Part shown: piece after piece, positions 23,845 through 31,849 of the stretch | Layout of the letters: every line of letters begins with the position of its first letter | Position numbering within the stretch: position 1 is the stretch's first letter | DNA from: a virus | IMG/VR virus record: IMGVR_UViG_3300035388_000008 | Location: 1 to 36,045 of that record | Length of the DNA stretch: 36,045 nt | Reading direction: 5' to 3' (one strand) | Notes under the pieces: model-generated | What the model was told of the DNA's origin: nothing | Database searches by the model: none | What the model saw: only the letters and a program-made list of their open reading frames with translations | Made by a program: the position numbers and the translations under genes

Positions 23845-24489
23845 CTAATAGTAGGTAAGATAGCAACGACAATTAAACCTCTCATACGGTGGTAAACTGC
23901 TGTCTGCTGGATATAACGCTTTAGCGCTTCCAACCTTGAATTGATTATGAATATCAACTACTTGTCTATCTATTCCTTGATGAAATATTGTCTTTCTAAC
24001 TTTTCTATCTCGTTGCGTATTCCATTGCTTTTTTGTCTTTCTCAATGTTGTACTATTTATGTGTAAACTTATCTTGTTGTTAGTTTCAATTAAATCTGTC
24101 CTATCTTTCATTTCCTCAATGTACTCTAAGTCCTTGTAAGCCTTGATATTTGGCTCTTTTTGTGGTATAATAGAGGCGAGATAGGATAATGTTATTTGGT
24201 TAGTTTCTTTGAAATCAGCAACATATTTTACTAACTTTCCCTTTCCCATAATTGCATCATCGACGGCTTTTAAAACTACTTTTGAATTTTCGATATTTTG
24301 AATCTTAGTTATAAATAAAGAGTTTGATCCGATTTGGTAGGATACCCCATTAGATAAATACTCCATAAAATATATTGATAGCAAGACCAATAACACATAA
24401 TTGTCTTTATTATCTTTATGTTTATATTGTAAATTTATATAACCGTTAAAGTATTCTTCTCTTAATTTTACTTTATTTATGAGTTTCAT
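23845..24489 (-). CDS. MuF-like minor head protein
   Basis: 214 residues. The C-terminus carries the MuF (phage Mu gpF-like head morphogenesis) motif: KVGSAKALYPADSS, then PPYERFNCRCYLTYY (NCRC at the end). The upstream region (WNTQRDRKVRKTIFHQGID) also fits. The usual N-terminal helical part is short. The protein is a minor capsid component linked to portal and genome packaging or ejection. It follows the portal gene directly. Confidence 0.8.
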   Translation of the reverse strand: MKLINKVKLREEYFNGYINLQYKHKDNKDNYVLLVLLSIYFMEYLSNGVSYQIGSNSLFITKIQNIENSKVVLKAVDDAIMGKGKLVKYVADFKETNQITLSYLASIIPQKEPNIKAYKDLEYIEEMKDRTDLIETNNKISLHINSTTLRKTKKQWNTQRDRKVRKTIFHQGIDRQVVDIHNQFKVGSAKALYPADSSLPPYERFNCRCYLTYY

Positions 24490-24492
24490 ACA

Positions 24493-26187
24493 TTATTCCT
24501 TTATAATTACTTCTTCTTTATCTTCTGGTTCTGTAGTTTCTGTAGTTTCTATGATTCCATCTCCTGATTTTCTACCATTAGGCTTAATTAGACTATCATT
24601 AAACGCTTGAATATCTACTTGTGCCGTCATTAAAGCTATTGCCTTTTGTTCAGCAAACTTTCTATCAACCATTTCTTTAATTTGGTTATCGTCTTTATCA
24701 GGATTAATTAATTTGAATAAATCTTCTGTTGACATACCTAATTCTTTATAAACTCTCAATTCTTCAAGTGATACAAGTTTATTAACCATATTTTGAGAAC
24801 TGAATTTTAATGTTATTTCATCAGGTTGACTATAAAACTCTTTCCATCTTTTAATAAATGGCATGAAAGCATTTTTAAATATATCTCTTTTATCATATAT
24901 ATAAGATACTGTCTTTTGACTCTCACTTGCGATTTGAGTAGCTGTTTTAGAACCGCCACTTGCATCTTTCAAGAATGAAGCTAAATCACTACCTGATATA
25001 CCAATCTGGAAAGCTATCTTTTCTACTGTGTTATTTCTTGTTTTAACCCACTCTTCTGGTCTTAAATCAAATTGAATAACGATTGGCTTTTGTTCTTCTG
25101 TATTAACCATTGGCATTTTAGTGTATATAGGACTATCATAACCAGAATAATAAGACTGGTAAATGCTATCTGTTGGATTATGCATTTGCTCTGGCAGTAA
25201 TACCTTGCCTCTAGCAAGATACATATCGGTATCTAACGCACTTTCAGCGTATTCATAGTCAATAAGATACTTGAATATGTTTAACAACGCACTCTCGCCC
25301 ATTTTAACTTCTGGAATACGGTTTGTTGTTGTATATTTAATTATATCTACTCCCAAATCATCTGTAAAATTAATTGGAATATCAACACCTATTTTAATAT
25401 CTGGAAATTCTTTTTTAATTTGCTTTTGAATAACTTTAGGTAATTGTTCCCAACTTAGGTTATTTGTATTTGTAACATCAAATGATTGTGCTGTAGTTAC
25501 GTTTGTAGTTCCTTTTTTGATATTAAATCTCTTAATTGGTTTCAAATTATCATCATAATAACGTTCTTCAACTAAATAATATTGGTTTTCATCTTCTTTT
25601 CTACCATTACCTCTTTGAATTTTAGCTGTATAATAAGCTATAAATCCAGTAAAATGGCTACAATCATTTCTTAAATCAACCTCATAGAAGCATTGGTCTA
25701 TTCTAAACGGCATAATTACAAGGTCGCTATTTCCGTTAACGTATGAAACAGACAAAGATGTTCCACCTGCGATAGCAAATTCTAGTAAAGTCTTGAAAGT
25801 ATCTTGAAATTTATACTCATCAGACCAAAAATTAAATAATTCTAAGGTTTTATTAATAACTTTTCTAGGGTTTTTCTCTTTTTTAGCATTTTCAAAGAAA
25901 ATTCTACCACCTATAATTAATTTCGTTAATTCTTTTACTATTGTATTGCCGATTCCTGTTGACATAATACCTGCACTAGGATTATGAATTTCAGGAACAT
26001 AGCCTTGATACCAGTATAATGAACGTCTAATAGCATTATAGTAATAGAATTTCATGTTTGCTGGTACTAATTGATAAAATGTATCTCTTATTACTGGTGC
26101 ATAAGTTGCTTGCGGATTAAATCCAAGCCTTTGTGTCATTTCATTAGCAATATTCATTGTACTATCTAAAGAAGCTGCTGTTGCCAT
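24493..26187 (-). CDS. portal protein (SPP1 gp6-like)
   Basis: 564 residues between the large terminase and MuF genes. The region AIAGGTSLSVSYVNGNS, DLVIMPFRID and FTGFIAYYTAKIQ, then a long alpha-helical C-terminus with QKTVSYIYDKRDIFKN, resembles SPP1-type portals. It makes the dodecameric ring at one capsid vertex through which DNA is packaged. The ATG overlaps the large terminase stop by one base (TAATG), so translation is coupled. Confidence 0.8.
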   Translation of the reverse strand: MATAASLDSTMNIANEMTQRLGFNPQATYAPVIRDTFYQLVPANMKFYYYNAIRRSLYWYQGYVPEIHNPSAGIMSTGIGNTIVKELTKLIIGGRIFFENAKKEKNPRKVINKTLELFNFWSDEYKFQDTFKTLLEFAIAGGTSLSVSYVNGNSDLVIMPFRIDQCFYEVDLRNDCSHFTGFIAYYTAKIQRGNGRKEDENQYYLVEERYYDDNLKPIKRFNIKKGTTNVTTAQSFDVTNTNNLSWEQLPKVIQKQIKKEFPDIKIGVDIPINFTDDLGVDIIKYTTTNRIPEVKMGESALLNIFKYLIDYEYAESALDTDMYLARGKVLLPEQMHNPTDSIYQSYYSGYDSPIYTKMPMVNTEEQKPIVIQFDLRPEEWVKTRNNTVEKIAFQIGISGSDLASFLKDASGGSKTATQIASESQKTVSYIYDKRDIFKNAFMPFIKRWKEFYSQPDEITLKFSSQNMVNKLVSLEELRVYKELGMSTEDLFKLINPDKDDNQIKEMVDRKFAEQKAIALMTAQVDIQAFNDSLIKPNGRKSGDGIIETTETTEPEDKEEVIIKE

Positions 26188-27623
26188 TAATGTCCACCGT
26201 CCTTTCCACTATAATCTCTTAATTGATATGGTGTAGAAGCGTGATAAGCTACTGGATATCTTATAGCATCCGTCATATCATTTGGTATTAAATCATTGAA
26301 TTTATCTGGATTATCTTCTTCCCAACATACAGTTTCTAGTTCATTAAACAGCATACTTGGGTGTATTTCTTGATTTGTTAGCAATTCAGGCCATGATTCT
26401 TCTGTTAAATATAACATTTTATTAACAAAAGCATTATTTACCCTTGCTGTTGTGTCAATTAAGTCCTTTTTAGTGAATTTAATTATTGCTAAGTTCCTAA
26501 AAGGTGATAAATCATGTTCTAAGTTTGCTATTAAGTCAGTATTATGGCCATCTACAACAAATGTTATCTTTACGTTGTATAATCCGTACTTTTCTATTAC
26601 TCTTTTTAGCCATTTAGTAACATATAATTCTGTCATTTTAGTATTTCTTATTTGTCCGTTCTTATCTGGATCGTGATAGAGCATATCGCTTAATTTGCAT
26701 ACTAACCTACCGTTTTTGAATTGTAATATTGGCATAAATATCGTTTTATCTCTTGTTGTAGAGCCATCAACGCCTATATATACTTGAAATATTTGCTCGT
26801 TAACGCATTTCCAAGTTGGAGGCAATACATGCACAGTTTCGGTAAAAGCACCATAAACTAAGTCATTACCGCCTACAGGAATACCCATAAACATATATTT
26901 GTAATTATTTGGATTAAGTTCTTTTTCTTGTTTTATCATGCTTAATGTAGCTTGATTCAGCAAAGGTTTAATATCGTACCAATTTGTTTCTATTATCAAG
27001 AACGTAGAATCTCGCTCTTTTCCTCTGCACCACACATTGAATTTTCCATTTATATTTCTATCTCTATTTCCTAGATAAACTATCTTACCATCTACGTCAT
27101 CTAAGAAACGCACATAAGTAGCAATAGCTTGATTAAGCAACTCATTTCCATCAGAGCTTCCACTAAATATTTCTTGTGTTTCTTCAACAACAATAAGTTT
27201 AACCTTACGTTCAGCAGTTTTACCACGAGATTGATTTGCTCCTGATTTACTACCCATACCTACTCCGCCAAATAATATTTGATTTCCAGCAGGCAATGTA
27301 ATAACCAATGGAGGACTTTCTCTAAAATTAACTTTAACGAATTTGTCTAATGGCAATATTTGATAGAACAGTTTTTTAAGCTCTAAAAATACAGATTGCT
27401 TTAATTGGGAACTATTTGCTCTAAGGATTACTATATCATATTTAGGTTCATTAAGTGCTGTAAGGCACACTAAATCACGCATATTGAATGTTTTGCCACC
27501 CAATCTTCCACTTATGTTAACAAAGTTAAATATCTTCCTACCATAAGCTTTTTCTAATTCTGCGTTTGACATCCACATTGGTTGGAATTTCTTTATCCGA
27601 TATAATTTTTTTACTTCTTCCAT
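26187..27623 (-). CDS. terL: large terminase subunit
   Basis: 478 residues. The ATPase domain has a Walker A variant SGRLGGKT (38-45) and a Walker B LIVVEET (about 142-148). The RNase H-like nuclease domain has Asp in IGVDGSTTRD (about 284), Asp in VVDGHNTD (about 358) and the final Asp in DMTDAIRY (about 446). It drives ATP-dependent DNA packaging and cuts the concatemer. It lies directly after the small terminase gene and before the portal. Confidence 0.92.
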   Translation of the reverse strand: MEEVKKLYRIKKFQPMWMSNAELEKAYGRKIFNFVNISGRLGGKTFNMRDLVCLTALNEPKYDIVILRANSSQLKQSVFLELKKLFYQILPLDKFVKVNFRESPPLVITLPAGNQILFGGVGMGSKSGANQSRGKTAERKVKLIVVEETQEIFSGSSDGNELLNQAIATYVRFLDDVDGKIVYLGNRDRNINGKFNVWCRGKERDSTFLIIETNWYDIKPLLNQATLSMIKQEKELNPNNYKYMFMGIPVGGNDLVYGAFTETVHVLPPTWKCVNEQIFQVYIGVDGSTTRDKTIFMPILQFKNGRLVCKLSDMLYHDPDKNGQIRNTKMTELYVTKWLKRVIEKYGLYNVKITFVVDGHNTDLIANLEHDLSPFRNLAIIKFTKKDLIDTTARVNNAFVNKMLYLTEESWPELLTNQEIHPSMLFNELETVCWEEDNPDKFNDLIPNDMTDAIRYPVAYHASTPYQLRDYSGKDGGH

Positions 27624-27626
27624 ACT

Positions 27627-28220
27627 TTAATCCTCAACTAATTCATAATCACCAATGATTTCTATTTCTAAATGAATAGTATTTTTAGCTAATTGCTCTG
27701 CTTCTTGTCTATTTCTATATTCCATTTGTCTTTTATTGTTCATTATATACTGAGCTGCTGTATTATTTGCAGGAATCCATTTCTTATAATCTTCTTTCAT
27801 TGTGCTTTTTCTACCACGTTCATTTACCATATTTCTTTTACGAGTTTCGGTTACAAAGTAACCTTTAGCCATTCTATTTAATGCTTCTTCAACCTCGTCC
27901 ATTGAATCTGCTCTACCTCTATCGATAGCATCATAAATTTCCTGATGTTCCCTTGATGTGTCATGCAACCATCTTTGAGTAACGCCAAAACAGCTAGCAA
28001 TCTCTACAAAAGGTATTTTGTTCTTTGACATACCCTCTAGTAATACTAGCCCATTCTTTGATTTAAGAAAATCTACTTTCTTTTCCTCTATCAATTCATA
28101 AAATTTTTTAGTTTCTAAATACTCATGTGTATCTTTTATTGCTTGTTTTAACTTGGATTCTCTTTCTTTGATTAAACTTTCAACATACTTATTTGCTTTA
28201 TAATTTGGATCATATCCCAT
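27627..28220 (-). CDS. terS: small terminase subunit
   Basis: 197 residues. A helix-turn-helix lies around residues 68-88 (IPFVEIASCFGVTQRWLHDT), followed by EEALNRMAKGYFVTE. A Trp-centred segment (KKWIPANNTAAQYIMNNKRQ) comes later and is characteristic of one large family of phage small terminases. It recognises the packaging start on phage DNA. GGAGG precedes the ATG; the gap to the large terminase is 3 bases. Confidence 0.88.
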   Translation of the reverse strand: MGYDPNYKANKYVESLIKERESKLKQAIKDTHEYLETKKFYELIEEKKVDFLKSKNGLVLLEGMSKNKIPFVEIASCFGVTQRWLHDTSREHQEIYDAIDRGRADSMDEVEEALNRMAKGYFVTETRKRNMVNERGRKSTMKEDYKKWIPANNTAAQYIMNNKRQMEYRNRQEAEQLAKNTIHLEIEIIGDYELVED

Positions 28221-28267
28221 TTAATCATTCCTCCAATTTTATATTGACATTATGTTTCTATGTTTTA

Positions 28268-28615
28268 TTAATTCCTCGCTATACTTGCATTAGCCCAAAA
28301 CATGCACTCTTCTAATTTAGTTAGTGCTAACGAGCGTTCTCTACTATTTGGACAAACACACATAATAGTTTCTGCTAAGTCATTCAAATCAAACTCAATA
28401 CTAAATTTATTAAGTTCTTCATCGTCCATATCTGTTATTTTTTTGCTTGAGTGTGGGCTTGGAAATATTTTGGTTATGATTTCCTGTTCTTTCTTTGTTA
28501 AGTTTCGTTCGCATTCTGTGTTAAACCCTATATTTGAATCTTCTGTTAATGTATCATCTTGTTTTCCTGTTGTTGATGTTGTTCCATAATCTAATCCATT
28601 TACATTTTTAATCAC
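28268..28615 (-). CDS. Acb2/Tad1-type hairpin protein (cyclic-nucleotide sponge candidate)
   Basis: 115 residues starting with GTG at 28613-28615 (weak AAGGG upstream). The C-terminal part (about 74-115) reads FDLNDLAETIMCVCPN, then SRERSLALTKLEECMFWANA and SIARN. This is the signature of the helical hairpin shared by Acb2 (anti-CBASS) and Tad1 (anti-Thoeris) phage proteins, which soak up immune signalling nucleotides. The first 60 residues are unlike the members I know and are low in structure. It is the first gene of the late operon, about 120 bases after the promoter. Homology is inferred by eye and the ligand is unknown. Confidence 0.65.
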   Translation of the reverse strand: MIKNVNGLDYGTTSTTGKQDDTLTEDSNIGFNTECERNLTKKEQEIITKIFPSPHSSKKITDMDDEELNKFSIEFDLNDLAETIMCVCPNSRERSLALTKLEECMFWANASIARN

Positions 28616-28738
28616 ACTAAACCCTTATATACCTTAACGCCTACCAACTAAGCAGTGCGTAGCATTTTAACATTGACATTCGCTTTTATATACACTTTTT
28701 TGCCAAATTTCATTTTTCTTTTCTCTTTTACATTTTTT

Positions 28739-28768
28739 ATTATACATTTTATTTATTACATCTGTCAA
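28739..28768 (-). promoter_or_regulatory. late operon promoter (minus strand)
   Basis: On the minus strand TTGACA (28768-28763) and TATAAT (28744-28739) are separated by 18 bases, both perfect sigma-70/sigma-A boxes. Transcription would start near 28732 and read through a leader of about 115 bases into the gene starting at 28615. No other good promoter for the long minus-strand operon is evident. Confidence 0.8.
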
Positions 28769-28859
28769 CCATTGACATCAAACTTTTATACACAAGAGCT
28801 AGGAAACCATTGTAGGTTTAACTCCCCCTAACGCTGATTCATTCGACCCATACCCCTTA

Positions 28860-29260
28860 CATGTAAAGGATAAATGTATAGATACTGTGTTAAATAAAGT
28901 GTGTTAAATACAACGTATCTTATACACAATGCCTTTAAATACACGGTATAAGTCAAGGGCTTTAAACACTTAAATATACAGTTCTTTTCCTTTGAATCTT
29001 GTATGTTTTATATACATATCTTCTATATTAAAAACATAAGAGCTGTTTATTATCTGTTTTTGTTTCTTAAAGACACAAGTAAGTAAAAGAACTAAAGAAT
29101 GTATTTAATAAAGAGTGTATTAAAAAGAACGTATATAAAACATATATATAATACACAAGAACTGTATATAATACATATGTATATAATAAAGCATTAAAAG
29201 ATGTATATAAGACAATAGACCTATAAAGCATTAAAAAGCTGTTTAAGAGATGTAAAGGCT
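28860..29260. repeat. AT-rich intergenic repeat region
   Basis: Part of a 925-base stretch without convincing genes. Direct repeats seen: TGTGTTAAATA at 28886 and 28900; GTATATAA at 29131, 29164, 29179 and 29203, with variants GTATTTAA at 29101 and GTATTAAA at 29117; ATAAAGCATTAAAA at 29186 and 29223; and a looser AAGARCTGTWTA word near 29036, 29156 and 29235. The clustering suggests binding sites or an origin-like region; no reading frame uses it. Confidence 0.6.
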
Positions 29261-29288
29261 GTTTGTTGACAATCCAGAGCAAAAGAAA

Positions 29289-29315
29289 AGCAACCGCTTA
29301 GGCTGCTCTTTTTTT
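29289..29315 (+). terminator. orphan terminator in the control region
   Basis: AGCAACC (29289-29295) pairs with GGCTGCT (29301-29307), with one mismatch and a 5-base loop, followed by seven T. An outer 6-bp pair, AGAGCA (29276-29281) and TGCTCT (29304-29309), is an alternative. No plus-strand gene lies upstream for more than 600 bases, so it would end an untranslated RNA or shield the early promoter. Confidence 0.7.
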
Positions 29316-29464
29316 ATGTGTGGTTTAATATCTTGGTTTCTAGCCCATTAAATGCTATCTTTTGTAATTTATGTAATCTCGATCATTGCAACCTATTATT
29401 ATCTTATTATTTATCCTTATACTAGCGTCATGTCAATGTTTTTAATTAAATCCTTATAAAGGGG

Positions 29465-29493
29465 TTGACAATTCAAGAACATGGGTGTATAAT
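29465..29493 (+). promoter_or_regulatory. early operon promoter (plus strand)
   Basis: TTGACA (29465-29470), exactly 17 bases, TATAAT (29488-29493): a full-consensus vegetative promoter. Start of transcription is expected near 29500, giving a leader of about 40 bases to the first ATG at 29541. It would drive all plus-strand genes to the right. Confidence 0.92.
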
Positions 29494-29513
29494 TTAATTG
29501 TAAGGTAAGAAGA

Positions 29514-29527
29514 AGGGGCGAACCCCT
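29514..29527 (+). promoter_or_regulatory. short hairpin just before the first early ribosome binding site
   Basis: AGGGG (29514-29518), loop CGAA, CCCCT (29523-29527), immediately followed by AAGGAG (29528-29533) and ATG at 29541. It lies about 14 bases from the predicted transcript start, so it could protect the 5' end or set access to the ribosome binding site. Confidence 0.6.
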
Positions 29528-29540
29528 AAGGAGAATTGAA

Positions 29541-29648
29541 ATGACATGTAGAAAATATAAAGGTTTAATAAAATCAATTATTAATTTTAGTTATACGACT
29601 TTAGTATTAGTAGAATATATATTACTAATGAGGAAAGTAAACAATTAA
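29541..29648 (+). CDS. short leader reading frame, possibly frameshifted
   Basis: ATG at 29541 behind AAGGAG opens 35 codons (MTCRKYKGLIKSIINFSYTT then a hydrophobic end) to TAA at 29648. After about residue 17 the more protein-like reading is in another frame (YDFSISRIYITNEESKQLKE, ending NGNIISIIK and TAA near 29713). The original gene may have spanned 29541-29713 (about 57 codons) before a one-base change. No slippery heptamer is evident. Function unknown. Confidence 0.35.
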   Translation: MTCRKYKGLIKSIINFSYTTLVLVEYILLMRKVNN

Positions 29649-29762
29649 AAGAAAATATGTATATTAATTTTAACGATTTAGATAATGGTAACATCATATC
29701 AATTATAAAATAAAATCTTGGTTAGGCTACCAAACAAAAGGCCTCTTTAAAGGAGAATGGAA

Positions 29763-29915
29763 ATGGTAAAAAATCCAAAAGAAAATGTCAATTACTGGTG
29801 TGTATTTGATGAAGACGACGAAAGCGCCGAATATTTTATGACAGAAAATTCAGCTAGAAATTATGTTAAGAAAAACAAAATTAAAAATTATTTTATATTT
29901 AAAGAAGATAACTAA
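29763..29915 (+). CDS. small hypothetical protein, 50 residues
   Basis: ATG at 29763 behind AAAGGAG; ends TAA at 29915. The product has an acidic middle (CVFDEDDESAEYFMTENSAR) and a basic, aromatic end (KNKIKNYFIFKEDN), which suggests a compact alpha/beta fold with a YWCVFDE strand. No family is recognised. The upstream stretch has a TTGGT/ACCAA inverted repeat (about 29718-29733). Confidence 0.6.
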   Translation: MVKNPKENVNYWCVFDEDDESAEYFMTENSARNYVKKNKIKNYFIFKEDN

Positions 29916-29924
29916 GGAGGCAAC

Positions 29925-30035
29925 ATGATTAAGAACTGCTTAAGCCCAACGGTATCGACAGTTTACGGACAACGCATTATCGTTAGGCTTGCTGGAGTTT
30001 TTAAAGCTCACAAAAGAAAAGGGGGAAGGTTATGA
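29925..30035 (+). CDS. small basic protein, 36 residues
   Basis: ATG at 29925 behind a perfect AAGGAGG; ends TGA at 30035, overlapping the next ATG by 4 bases. The peptide (MIKNCLSPTVSTVYGQRIIV, then RLAGVFKAHKRKGGRL) is basic. Local base composition is a little higher in G+C than the neighbours. The strong ribosome binding site and ATGA coupling support a real gene; function unknown. Confidence 0.5.
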   Translation: MIKNCLSPTVSTVYGQRIIVRLAGVFKAHKRKGGRL

Positions 30036-30214
30036 AAATTGAAAGTGAAATTGAAAAAGAATTAAATCTTATTGAAGAACAAGTTCATAAAGAAAAAATA
30101 CAATACAATACATGGTATGAGTTTTACAGCAAAATTGATGATACAACAGCAGAAGCTAAAGCAAGACAAAAAATAAGAGAGTTAGAGGAGGAAAAAAACA
30201 ATGCCAAAATGTAA
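30032..30214 (+). CDS. small coiled-coil protein, 60 residues
   Basis: Highly charged, all-helical product (ESEIEKELNLIEEQVHKEKI at the start; KARQKIRELEEEKNNAK at the end). Coupled to its neighbours by overlaps of 4 and 14 bases. No family recognised. Confidence 0.6.
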   Translation: MKIESEIEKELNLIEEQVHKEKIQYNTWYEFYSKIDDTTAEAKARQKIRELEEEKNNAKM

Positions 30215-30404
30215 AATATGTGGTAAAGAGTTTAAAGTATTAACAAAGCACTTAAAATCAGCTCATGGGTGGTCTAAGAGAAAATACAAGTATCACTACC
30301 CAAATAGTTTGATAGTTGATCCAGAAGTATCACAACGTATGAGAAATAATGTAAAGCCAGTAAGTTTGCTAGCTTTAACACCAAACAAAAAGAAGGTGGA
30401 ATAA
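30201..30404 (+). CDS. zinc-finger protein (Ros/MucR-like C2H2)
   Basis: 67 residues with one zinc finger: CKICGKEF (Cys4 and Cys7) and HLKSAH (His17 and His22), followed by GWSKRKYKYHYPNS. The layout CxxC, LTKHLKxxHG, then YKxxYPxxxLV is common in small phage DNA-binding proteins and in finger domains attached to homing nucleases. Likely binds DNA and may regulate the early operon. It overlaps the upstream gene by 14 bases. Confidence 0.7.
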   Translation: MPKCKICGKEFKVLTKHLKSAHGWSKRKYKYHYPNSLIVDPEVSQRMRNNVKPVSLLALTPNKKKVE

Positions 30405-30405
30405 A

Positions 30406-30681
30406 ATGTTATATGTTCACATTAAGTCAAATTGTTATATACCAAAATCGTTGCATTACACACATAATTGGAATAAGGAAAATGATGAAGTTGAAAGTGA
30501 AGCGAGTAGGAATTTCTTTTTTGAGCAATATATAAACGATTGTTGCAAACAGTTAAGAAAAGGGAAACGCTATTACACAACGAAGAAAGAACATATAAAA
30601 GAAGTTAGAAGAAGATGTGAATTTGAAATTATAGACACAGACCTGAAAAACGGTTATTACTTATTGGAGGCAAAAAGATGA
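30406..30681 (+). CDS. hypothetical protein
   Basis: 91 residues, beginning MLYVHIKSNCYIPKSLHYTH. Mixed composition with a basic middle (KQLRKGKRYYTTKKEHIKEV) and a beta-like end. No family recognised. It ends in a 4-base overlap with the next gene. Confidence 0.55.
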   Translation: MLYVHIKSNCYIPKSLHYTHNWNKENDEVESEASRNFFFEQYINDCCKQLRKGKRYYTTKKEHIKEVRRRCEFEIIDTDLKNGYYLLEAKR

Positions 30682-30917
30682 TTAGAGGATATTTTAGCAA
30701 GTATAAATATAGAAAACGGAGAACAAAAACTCTTAATATGTCAATGTATATGTATAAGAAAGAACATAAAGATGAATTTGATGAAGAAAGATGGAATGAA
30801 ATATGTGACGGAAAACCTGTAACAGAAACAGGAAAAATACTAGGAACTTGTTATGAATCAATTCTAAAATGGGAAGTCAAACAAAAACCTAAGAGAATGA
30901 GAGGGGTAAAAAGATGA
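30678..30917 (+). CDS. small basic hypothetical protein, possible DNA-binding helix
   Basis: 79 residues with basic ends (KYKYRKRRTKTL; KPKRMRGVKR). The middle part (GKPVTETGKILGTCYESILK) has the spacing of a simple helix-turn-helix, so DNA binding is plausible but not proved. It overlaps both neighbours by 4 bases and precedes the Rad52-like gene. Confidence 0.5.
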   Translation: MIRGYFSKYKYRKRRTKTLNMSMYMYKKEHKDEFDEERWNEICDGKPVTETGKILGTCYESILKWEVKQKPKRMRGVKR

Positions 30918-31849
30918 GAAATTTATTACCAAATGAAATAGATTTGCGAATTGGAATGGTATCACCAAGAAAACCAAAAGCAAGTCTTTTATTATACAAA
31001 GATTCAAGAACAGACATGGATATGCTTGATGATGCTTATGGTGCTGAAAATTGGCAAGATGAATACCGAGAAATTAAAGGTGTAATGTATTGCGGCATTG
31101 GAGTTAGAGCGAGTAAGTTGGATTCTAATTTACCAATAAATGAATTTGTTTGGAAATGGAACGCTGGAACACAAAGTAATACCGAAAAAGAAAAAGGCGA
31201 GGCTTCTGATGCTTTTAAGAGAGCTGGGGTTATGTGGGGTATTGGTAGAGAACTTTACCAATGGAAAGATATTTGGGTAGATTACAGCAAAGATACAGAC
31301 AAATATAAGAAGTTCTTTGTAACTAAAATAGCCTATAAAGAAAAAACAAATGAGCCTAAAGATTTAACCATTGTTGACGAAGAAGGCAACGTGATGTATG
31401 AACTAAAAGGTGGTAAATACAAGAAAGTAAAAACAGTCGTTGAGCCTACTAAAAAAGAAACCGCTAGTAATCCCACCCAAAAAACAGAAAAAGTTGTTAC
31501 AGAGCCTATAAATGATGCTGTAGAGGAGATTAACGCAGTTGTAAAGCCTGATGTTGATGTTCCAAACGCAATTAAGAAAAGAAATGCTGGAATATATGTT
31601 GAGTTATTAGAAAAGGTTTATCAATTCGGTTTAGAGCAAGATAATATGAATGAAGATAGTGCTAAGAAATGGACTGAAGCAACAGTTAAGAATTATATTA
31701 CAAAAGAATTAAAGATTCCGTTTAATAAGTTAGAGCTGTTAAATCTTGATGATATTAGACTTGATACTTCAAAAATAAGCGTTATAATTAACGATAAATT
31801 TATGGAAGGCATGATGAAATATGCAGAAAAGGAGGTTTATCCATTTTGA
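30914..31849 (+). CDS. Rad52-like single-strand annealing protein
   Basis: 311 residues. The conserved core of the Rad52/Rad22 family is clear: WQDEYREIKGVMYCGIGVRA and, at about 94-115, KGEASDAFKRAGVMWGIGRE then LY. Phage members anneal complementary single strands in recombination and double-strand-break repair. The C-terminal third (after about residue 170) is a charged linker and a helical tail likely for partner binding. An SSB-like gene follows with a TTGA overlap, the usual pairing. Confidence 0.9.
   Translation: MRNLLPNEIDLRIGMVSPRKPKASLLLYKDSRTDMDMLDDAYGAENWQDEYREIKGVMYCGIGVRASKLDSNLPINEFVWKWNAGTQSNTEKEKGEASDAFKRAGVMWGIGRELYQWKDIWVDYSKDTDKYKKFFVTKIAYKEKTNEPKDLTIVDEEGNVMYELKGGKYKKVKTVVEPTKKETASNPTQKTEKVVTEPINDAVEEINAVVKPDVDVPNAIKKRNAGIYVELLEKVYQFGLEQDNMNEDSAKKWTEATVKNYITKELKIPFNKLELLNLDDIRLDTSKISVIINDKFMEGMMKYAEKEVYPF

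Noticed and set aside
28673-28777. Plus-strand promoters at TTGACA words near 28673 and 28772
   Set aside because: Neither has a usable -10 box at 16-18 bases, so they were not called.
29067-29282. 71-residue minus-strand frame in the control region
   Set aside because: Low-complexity Leu/Tyr/Thr product, no ribosome binding site, made by the AT-rich repeats; not a credible gene.
28860-29315. Type III toxin-antitoxin RNA (repeats followed by a terminator)
   Set aside because: The repeats are short and irregular rather than long tandem units, and no ToxN/AbiQ-like toxin gene follows.
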